Positions 58,970 to 64,000 of a stretch of 64,000 bases of DNA are shown here, one piece after another. A program made the translations under genes and the position numbers. The number at the start of each line of letters is the position of its first letter. Position 1 is the stretch's first letter. Source of the stretch: Phycisphaerales bacterium (lineage in GTDB: Bacteria; Planctomycetota; Phycisphaerae; Phycisphaerales; UBA1924); assembly GCA_030149165.1 (NCBI GenBank), contig JASBRY010000009.1:1-64000 (forward strand). The letters run 5' to 3'. A model generated the notes under the pieces. That model saw only the letters and a program-made list of their open reading frames with translations. It had not been told where the DNA came from and searched no databases.

Positions 58970-59356
58970 ATGGGCGATCGGCTCTTCTATCGCAAGCGGC
59001 ATCGGGTGCGGGGCTCGGATGAGTTCGGCGCGGTGTTTGATTTCAAGGTGCGCAAATCTCGCGGCCCCATCACGGTGTTCGTGATGCCCAATGGTCTTGC
59101 GGAGCATCGGTTGGGGTTGTCGATCGGGAAGCGCGTCGGGGGCGCGGTGGCGCGCGGCAGGATTAAGCGGATGATCCGAGAGGCGTTCCGTCACGAGCGT
59201 TCCCGAATCCCGATGACGGATGATGGGACTGGGTTCGACATTGTGGTGACGGCGCGGGCGCATGAGTCTGCTGGTCTGGATCGGTGGCGCGAATGGTTCG
59301 CGGATGCGACCAACGCGGCGATCAGGGTCGTACAGAAGCGAGCGGACAATGTGTAA
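58970..59356 (+). CDS. rnpA: Ribonuclease P protein component
   Basis: Assists RNase P RNA in 5' processing of tRNA precursors. 128 residues. Signature: RLGLSIGKRVGGAVARGRIK then RMIREAFRHER, the RNR-type RNA-binding motif with Ala in the first position. The rest fits: N-terminal FYRKRHRVRGSDEFGAVF and C-terminal FDIVVTARAHE. The stop overlaps the yidD start by a few bases (ATGTGTAA). rpmH, almost always directly upstream in bacteria, is missing, replaced by the terminator-ended RNA. No RNase P RNA is in the window. Confidence 0.92.
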   Translation: MGDRLFYRKRHRVRGSDEFGAVFDFKVRKSRGPITVFVMPNGLAEHRLGLSIGKRVGGAVARGRIKRMIREAFRHERSRIPMTDDGTGFDIVVTARAHESAGLDRWREWFADATNAAIRVVQKRADNV

Positions 59357-59783
59357 TCAGGTGGGGTGTAAAGAGGCTGGTTTTGATGATGGTGTGTCCA
59401 TGGGGATTGCGGCTTCGAGTCGGGTCGAGAGTCCGCTCGGATTGGTTGGTCGGATCGGGAATCTGCCGTTTGTGGGATTGATCAGGGTGTATCGCGTGGT
59501 GCTGTCTCCAGTGATTGGCGGGCAGTGTCGATTTGAGCCGACTTGTAGTCTGTATGCGCTTGAGGCGTATCGGCTCCATGGACCCATCGTGGGGACACGG
59601 ATGACGTTGGGGCGGATCTGTCGATGTCATCCATGGAACAAAGGTGGGTTTGATCCGGTGAAGATCCCGGACGGGGCGGGTATTGTTCGTGAAGATGGTG
59701 TTCAGGACGAGCATCGATTGGCGCCAGGAGCGCCGCAGGAAGGTGAAGGCGATGGCGAGACTCCCAGCCGCGAAGAGGCGTGA
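59349..59783 (+). CDS. yidD: Membrane protein insertion efficiency factor YidD
   Basis: 144 residues from ATG 59349, overlapping rnpA by 8 bases. An alternative ATG at 59400 is possible. A central amphipathic/hydrophobic region has VGLIRVYRVVLSPVIGGQCR and the conserved Cys-rich core FEPTCSLYALEAYRLHG, then GRICRCHPWNKGGFDPV. The extra N-terminal 40 residues and the acidic C-terminal tail (EGEGDGETPSREEA) lengthen it beyond the typical 70-90. yidC does not follow here. Its C-terminus overlaps the tetR start. Confidence 0.9.
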   Translation: MCNQVGCKEAGFDDGVSMGIAASSRVESPLGLVGRIGNLPFVGLIRVYRVVLSPVIGGQCRFEPTCSLYALEAYRLHGPIVGTRMTLGRICRCHPWNKGGFDPVKIPDGAGIVREDGVQDEHRLAPGAPQEGEGDGETPSREEA

Positions 59784-60369
59784 ACAGTTGTTGGATGTCG
59801 CTGCGGAGTTGTTCGCGACGCGTGGGTACGCCGGAGCGACAACGGCGCAGATCGCGAAGGAGGCGGGGGTCACTGAGCCGATTATCTACCGTCACTTTAA
59901 GAGCAAGCGTGATCTGTTCGTGGCGCTGATCGAGCGGACTGGGAAGCAGACGCTTGAGCAATGGGAAGCGGATCTTGGGAAATCTGAAAATCCAGCGATC
60001 CGACTCGCTCGGCTGCTCGGCGAGAATCCGATGGTCTCGGGGGAGGGACGCGTTGGGTATCGAGTGATGCTCCAGTCGGTGTCGGAGATTGATGACGAGC
60101 TGATCCACGACGCGGTGTCCAAGCACATGGCGGCGCTGCACGCGTTTATCACCAAAGAGATCGTTCGCGCGCAGGAACACAAGCAGGTCGATGATCGCTT
60201 CAGCGCCGAGGTGCTCGGATGGGTGCTGGTGAACATCGGGATGGGCTACGGCGTGCTTGAAGCGATGGGGGTTCCAGGACACGGACGCGATAGCGATGGC
60301 GTGTCGGTGCGCGAAGTCTTGGCGCGCGTGCTCGTGAGTCCGGCGTTGAAGCGCGGCGGGGCTGATTGA
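59752..60369 (+). CDS. TetR-family transcriptional regulator
   Basis: 205 residues from ATG 59752, overlapping yidD by 32 bases (GGAAGGTGAAGG upstream). N-terminal HTH: AKRREQLLDVAAELFATRGY, then AGATTAQIAKEAGVTEPIIY and RHFKSKRDLFVALI. The C-terminal ligand/dimer domain has no known match (DDRFSAEVLGWVLVNIGMGY). The overlap with yidD means the regulator is coupled to rnpA-yidD, an unusual partner. Its target could be the adjacent flagellin or genes elsewhere; no operator is obvious. Confidence 0.9.
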   Translation: MARLPAAKRREQLLDVAAELFATRGYAGATTAQIAKEAGVTEPIIYRHFKSKRDLFVALIERTGKQTLEQWEADLGKSENPAIRLARLLGENPMVSGEGRVGYRVMLQSVSEIDDELIHDAVSKHMAALHAFITKEIVRAQEHKQVDDRFSAEVLGWVLVNIGMGYGVLEAMGVPGHGRDSDGVSVREVLARVLVSPALKRGGAD

Positions 60370-60385
60370 AGTCGATGGATCTGAT

Positions 60386-61255
60386 TTAGAGTTTGTTCGA
60401 GACTGGTGCTGTCGCAGAGATGGCGCTGGATGATTGTGTGAGCAGGCCGAGCATGGACTCGACTTGCTGGCGCTGGATCTGCATGGTCTGGATGGTTGCT
60501 TGTTCGAGGATTTGTGAGCGCACGAGGTTCGCGGTTTCCTTCGCGTAGTCGGCGTCTTCGATCAGTGAGAGCGCATCTTCTGTATTGGTGAGTTCGGAAA
60601 GCAGTGTGTTGGTTTCCGACTCGATCGCGTTGAGTCGGTTCCCGATCGCGCCTCGGCGGCCTGCGATGATTGACACGGCTTGGTCGGCGAGTTCTTGCGC
60701 TGCTTTGGGATCGGTTTCCAGAAGGAGCGGGAGATCGGTGAGGGATTTCTCGACCATCACCTGCTCTCCGGTTTCGGGATCGGTTTCTTCTACGAATACG
60801 GATCCGATGTCGGCGGCGGAGAATCCGGTGAGGAGGTTGTTGCCTTGGAAGGTGGAGGTGTTGTGGATGTGGTTGATCGCGGTGATGATCGACTGGGCTT
60901 CGTCGGATTTGAGTTGTTGTTCTTCCGGCGTGAGCGCGCCGGTGTTGGCGGCTTCGACGGTGAGTGGTTGCAACTGGATGACCAGATCGGAGAGGACAGA
61001 CAGCGCGCCTTCCTGAGCGCCGAGGAAGGTGGACTCGCGCTGGAAGCTTGTGAGTCTGCGATCGATGGAAAGTTTGGTCGCGTGGAGTTTGTTGGACGCG
61101 ACGAGTCCGGAGGGATCGTCTGAGGCGCGGTTGATCTGTTTGCCTGTCGAGAGACGCTCGAGGGATTGGTTGATGTCGGCTCGGTGCTGACCAAGCTTGG
61201 AGATTCCGAACGAGAGGTTCGAAAGATTGAGGGATGTGGACCCAAAGAGCGACAT
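60386..61255 (-). CDS. Flagellin
   Basis: Filament subunit, 289 residues from ATG 61255 (MSLFGSTSLNLSNLSFG). N-terminal D0/D1: RLSTGKQINRASDDPSGLVA then SNKLHATKLSIDRRL. The central variable part is short (about 115-195, with FVEETDPETGEQVMVE). The C-terminal D0 has RRGAIGNRLNAIESETN, then DADYAKETANLVRSQILEQA and TIQTMQIQRQQVESMLGLL. The N-terminus differs a little from the usual INTN start. Together with the chemoreceptor it implies swimming cells. No other flagellar gene is adjacent. Start-codon choice excludes a 117-residue N-terminal frame extension. Confidence 0.92.
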   Translation of the reverse strand: MSLFGSTSLNLSNLSFGISKLGQHRADINQSLERLSTGKQINRASDDPSGLVASNKLHATKLSIDRRLTSFQRESTFLGAQEGALSVLSDLVIQLQPLTVEAANTGALTPEEQQLKSDEAQSIITAINHIHNTSTFQGNNLLTGFSAADIGSVFVEETDPETGEQVMVEKSLTDLPLLLETDPKAAQELADQAVSIIAGRRGAIGNRLNAIESETNTLLSELTNTEDALSLIEDADYAKETANLVRSQILEQATIQTMQIQRQQVESMLGLLTQSSSAISATAPVSNKL

Positions 61256-61336
61256 GGGAGAGATATCGGGCGGATCTGGGGTTGTGATGAATGATGTTGG
61301 GTATCGGGGAGTTATGATGGGTGATCGGAGGCGGAT

Positions 61337-61579
61337 ATGGCGCAAGACGACTGGGATTTGGGTGAGGGATTGGATCCGGAGGGTCCCAGCGTGGCAGATC
61401 TGGATCGGTTCGGGGATGAGTTGATGTTGTGCAAACGCTGCGGGGCGCAGATGTACGACCAAGCGTCGGTGTGTCCAGAATGCGGCGAGATCGTAGAGGA
61501 GGGCGAGAAGACGCTGTCTGTTTGGATGATACTTGGTGTTTTGGGGTTGGTGGTGCTGGTGTTGGGGTTTGTGTTGTAG
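61337..61579 (+). CDS. Zinc-ribbon protein with C-terminal TM
   Basis: 80 residues from ATG 61337, preceded by GGAGG. An acidic N-terminus (DDWDLGEGLDPEGPS) is followed by a zinc ribbon with LCKRCGAQMYDQASVCPECG, then IVEEGEKT and a single TM (LSVWMILGVLGLVVLVLGFV). The ribbon-then-TM order is the reverse of the proteins at 413 and 27613. Function unknown; it may be a small regulator or adaptor at the membrane. Confidence 0.78.
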   Translation: MAQDDWDLGEGLDPEGPSVADLDRFGDELMLCKRCGAQMYDQASVCPECGEIVEEGEKTLSVWMILGVLGLVVLVLGFVL

Positions 61580-61672
61580 TTGAAGATGGGGCGGATCAAG
61601 CGTCATTCTTGTGGGCTGAGCATCCAGATGGGAGGATGTTGCGTATAGAGTGCGGGGATACGCTGTGATTTG

Positions 61673-61697
61673 ACGACTCGGCTCTTGGCCGGGTCGT
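61673..61697 (+). terminator. Hairpin upstream of the pseudopilin gene
   Basis: ACGACTCGGC and GCCGGGTCGT form a 10-pair stem (one G-T pair) around TCTTG. The T-run is poor (TGCTC). It may end the zinc-ribbon transcript or lie in the pseudopilin leader. Confidence 0.5.
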
Positions 61698-61745
61698 TGC
61701 TCACAGCGCTCGTCGGCGGGCTACTTTTCTAGTTGGAGTGCAGGT

Positions 61746-62942
61746 ATGCGCAGCGATCATGTTGATGGGATGAGCCGCGGCTCGAGCCGTGTTGGGGCGG
61801 GATTTAGTCTTGTAGAGATGTTGCTGGTGATCGCGGTGATTGCGCTGCTGATCGCGATGTTGATGCCGGCGTTGTCTGGCGCTCGTCAGACGGCGATCCG
61901 TGTCAAGACGCAAGCGATGATGGCGGATCTGAGCAACGCGGCGCAGCGATTCGGTAATGATAACAACGGGCGCAATCCGGGATACTTCTCCGAGACCTTG
62001 ATGGGTCACAGCGACAACAACGCGATCGGGATGTCCGCGATGGAGAACGCGATGCTCGAGTTGGGTGGTACGCGTGCGGTGTTGACGCGTGCAGATGATC
62101 CCAATGCTCCTGGCGCGAATCCTGAAGCCGGGATTATTGTGATTGGTCCATCGAGTGACCCTGCGAATCAGGTGGTGGTGAATCTGAATCTGATTGGTGC
62201 GGAGGGCGCGTATTTCACCCCTGAGCAGCAGTTCTTTGTGCCACAGGTGCACGATGGGTCCAACAGCGCACAGCAGAGTGGGAATCCGACGGGCGAGGGT
62301 CAGGAGTTCATGCCTGATGTGCTTGATGCCTGGGGCAATCCGTTGCTCGTGTGGTCGCAGGATCCTGGAGCGCCGAGTTCGCTGCTGCTGAGCAACGATG
62401 CTGATGAGGTCTACACGCAGATTGCGCGCGTGAGCAGCGATGGTGACGGCAATCCGGGCGACACAACCGGTCCGGCATGGTTTTATCTTGAGAGCAACTC
62501 GGCGTTCCTTGAAGCGCCGGCGTTTGGTTCTGCTGGCATCGATATGAGTGCAGATCCGACAACGGGCAGCGCCAGCGTCATCGGCGCGGCGGTTGCTGAT
62601 CTTGAGCGGATCCGTACGCTCGCTTCGCTGCTTGCATCATCGAACTCGTATCAGCTCGATCCGAGCGTCAACGGGCTTTCGAACGCAGAGTTTGAAGAGG
62701 TGTTCCCATCACGAGCACGAGGTCGGTTCTTGGTCCAGTCCGCTGGTTCGGATGGTATCTATCTGAACAGCACTGATCCTGGGTGGGCGGAGAACGCGCA
62801 CACGGATGGCGGGGAATACCACATCGACTTTGGCAACTCGTTCTTCGATCAGGGGAACATCCGCTACACAGATCAGAACGGTGCGTTCACGAATATTGAT
62901 TTGTTCGAGCCGTTTGATGATCTGATCTTCGGGACGAAGTGA
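61746..62942 (+). CDS. Type II/IV pseudopilin-like protein
   Basis: 398 residues. Prepilin-type N-terminus: short polar leader ending VGAG|FSLVEMLLVIAVIALLIA with Glu at +5, as prepilin peptidase requires, then the helix MLMPALSGARQTAIRVKTQA. The rest is a large globular domain with Asp/Asn-rich loops (GNDNNGRNPGYFSETLMGH) and long ordered stretches. The late segment GRFLVQSAGSDGIYLN is frequent in planctomycete prepilin-like proteins. Planctomycetes encode many such proteins of unknown role, sometimes as secretion-system pseudopilins. A terminator follows at 62967. Confidence 0.85.
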   Translation: MRSDHVDGMSRGSSRVGAGFSLVEMLLVIAVIALLIAMLMPALSGARQTAIRVKTQAMMADLSNAAQRFGNDNNGRNPGYFSETLMGHSDNNAIGMSAMENAMLELGGTRAVLTRADDPNAPGANPEAGIIVIGPSSDPANQVVVNLNLIGAEGAYFTPEQQFFVPQVHDGSNSAQQSGNPTGEGQEFMPDVLDAWGNPLLVWSQDPGAPSSLLLSNDADEVYTQIARVSSDGDGNPGDTTGPAWFYLESNSAFLEAPAFGSAGIDMSADPTTGSASVIGAAVADLERIRTLASLLASSNSYQLDPSVNGLSNAEFEEVFPSRARGRFLVQSAGSDGIYLNSTDPGWAENAHTDGGEYHIDFGNSFFDQGNIRYTDQNGAFTNIDLFEPFDDLIFGTK

Positions 62943-62966
62943 GGTTTAAAAAACTTTGATTTGATG

Positions 62967-62996
62967 ACGGCTCGGGCATTTGTCCGAGCCGTTTTT
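62967..62996 (+). terminator. Terminator of the pseudopilin gene
   Basis: ACGGCTCGG and CCGAGCCGT form a stem around an 8-base loop, followed by TTTT. Confidence 0.8.
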
Positions 62997-63087
62997 GCGT
63001 GTGCTGGCGCGGACAGAATCGTGTTTGAGGTGCTCGTAGTTGGGTCTTGGGGTGGTTTGTGGGGTCGATCTCGGATACTGTGGGTCT

Positions 63088-63903
63088 ATGACACAGATGC
63101 AACAGTTTGACGGGACGGAACATATCACGATGTATCATGAGCCGGAGCGGACAAGCATCGCGGCGATACTGGGGCTTGTGTGCTCCTGTATTGGATGCTG
63201 CTTTGGGGTGACGGCGATCATCGGTATCTTCCTGTCGATCTTCGGGATCGTGGGGATTTCACGATCCAAGGGGCGCGTCGGCGGGATGGGCTTTGCGATC
63301 GCGGGTCTGCTCGTTGGTCTGCTCATGGCAGCGCTGTGGGCGGGGATCCTCGGCATGACCAACTTCGGTATGGGATGGATGCGCACAAGCGTCGCGGCGC
63401 CGACTGTACAGATCCTGCAGCACATCGAAGCGGGTGAGTTTGACGAGGCGCGATTGGCGCTGGGTGCTCCGGCTTCGCTTGTTCCCGACGATGTCATGGT
63501 CGAGTTCCGTGACGGGTACATGTCCTCGCTCGGCGGCGCGGTCGCTGAACCAGGCGGGCTCGGCGAGCTCTTCGAGGGCTACGGCGCGATCGGTCAGCAG
63601 ATCCAGAACTACAACGGTCGTCCGAATCACATTCCCGTGCCGGCGATGTTTGATCGAGGGTATGGGCTGTTGGTTGTTGAGATGGATCCAAATCTGCAAG
63701 GCAACGCGAACACGATGGACATCGTCCCGATCCGGATCTTCGTGGTCGACGCGGATGGCAATGAGTATGTGCTCCCGCCGCACGGCTGGGTCGCTCCGCA
63801 GGTGGACTCGAGCGCCGACGACATGAGTGGTGTGGATGTCGAAGAATTCTCTGATGATGGCGACGATTCGGCCGATGATACTCCGGGCGATGACGGCCCT
63901 TAA
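63088..63903 (+). CDS. DUF4190-like two-TM membrane protein with acidic tail
   Basis: 271 residues from ATG 63088 (MTQMQQFDGTEHITM). Two adjacent hydrophobic helices (SIAAILGLVCSCIGCCFGVT with AIIGIFLSIFGIVGI, and FAIAGLLVGLLMAALWAGIL), with the SRSKGRVGGMGFAIAG hinge typical of DUF4190-type proteins. A globular extracytoplasmic domain of about 130 residues follows (LQHIEAGEFDEARLALGAPA near its start). It ends in an Asp-rich tail (DVEEFSDDGDDSADDTPGDD). No function known. A further gene may begin 30 bases downstream. Confidence 0.75.
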   Translation: MTQMQQFDGTEHITMYHEPERTSIAAILGLVCSCIGCCFGVTAIIGIFLSIFGIVGISRSKGRVGGMGFAIAGLLVGLLMAALWAGILGMTNFGMGWMRTSVAAPTVQILQHIEAGEFDEARLALGAPASLVPDDVMVEFRDGYMSSLGGAVAEPGGLGELFEGYGAIGQQIQNYNGRPNHIPVPAMFDRGYGLLVVEMDPNLQGNANTMDIVPIRIFVVDADGNEYVLPPHGWVAPQVDSSADDMSGVDVEEFSDDGDDSADDTPGDDGP

Positions 63904-63933
63904 GTTCGATGAGGTCTGAGCCATCGGGGATCC

Positions 63934-64000
63934 ATGAGTCAGGATGATCTATATCACGGACGCACAGAAGCACAGCTCTCGCAGGAGCCTGTGGTGCGCT
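63934..64000 (+). CDS. Start of an unidentified gene (partial)
   Basis: An open frame begins at ATG 63934 (MSQDDLYHGRTEAQLSQEPV) and runs off the right edge, giving 22 codons. GGGGA lies just upstream. Too little is present to recognise a product. Cotranscription with the preceding gene is likely given the 30-base gap. Confidence 0.4.
   Translation, partial: MSQDDLYHGRTEAQLSQEPVVR

Noticed and set aside
58325..58970. rpmH (L34) upstream of rnpA
   Set aside because: No frame encodes the short, Arg/Lys-rich L34 sequence; the stretch instead shows a promoter, hairpins and a terminator.
1..64000. CRISPR arrays and insertion sequences
   Set aside because: No regularly spaced repeats, cas-like proteins or transposases with terminal inverted repeats were seen.

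Overview
The window looks like chromosomal DNA from a marine planctomycete, most likely class Phycisphaerae. Four things point there. EF-Tu has the planctomycete switch I variant (KTVTI in place of RGITI). Exported proteins end either in an Ala/Gly-rich helix plus an RRRR tail (PEP-CTERM-like) or in dockerin-like D-x-N-x-D-x repeats. Several small membrane proteins carry a CxxCGYxLxGL...CPECG zinc ribbon. The GC content is high, with a very strong strand bias. These are judgements from motifs; no database search was possible.

Layout. At 1-10.2 kb the plus strand is C-rich whatever the gene direction: a NeuC-type epimerase (cut by the edge), truA, nuoG, hisS, an ABC ATPase, a winged-helix-like protein, parB and a Nudix hydrolase. 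At about 10.2-10.4 kb the strand bias flips abruptly to G-rich, next to two perfect parS palindromes and one near-perfect one. This is the expected signature of a replication origin. From 10.4 to 22 kb lie a histidine kinase, a chemoreceptor, ComEC, an AsmA-like protein and a DUF1028/FG-GAP/dockerin-like exported protein. The translation/secretion block tRNA-Thr, tuf, rpmG, tRNA-Trp, secE, nusG occupies 22.1-25.7 kb. From 25.8 to 41.3 kb there are exported proteins, a LemA/M48 pair, PPK2, a DUF21-CBS protein, an M42-like peptidase, a 7Fe-type ferredoxin and two very acidic proteins.

The most unusual block is 41.3-46.0 kb. A tight minus-strand operon encodes a double-HTH protein, an ABC ATPase fused to an acetyltransferase-like domain, a 56-residue protein and a phage-type large terminase with both ATPase and nuclease motifs. 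It is transcribed divergently from a LexA/CI-like repressor that keeps its Ala-Gly cleavage site and Ser/Lys dyad. No capsid, portal, tail or integrase gene accompanies it. It could be a domesticated packaging-like or DNA-damage-responsive system.

The right-hand part (46-64 kb) holds a cysteine desulfurase coupled to a DciA-like protein, a GT4 glycosyltransferase, purU, clpB, nhaA, an overlapping rnpA-yidD-tetR run, a flagellin, a pseudopilin and small membrane proteins. Three intergenic regions look like structured RNAs: a probable 6S RNA upstream of purU, a candidate sRNA at 49.65-49.88 kb with a CCTCC loop, and a terminator-ended RNA in front of rnpA with mutually exclusive pairings.
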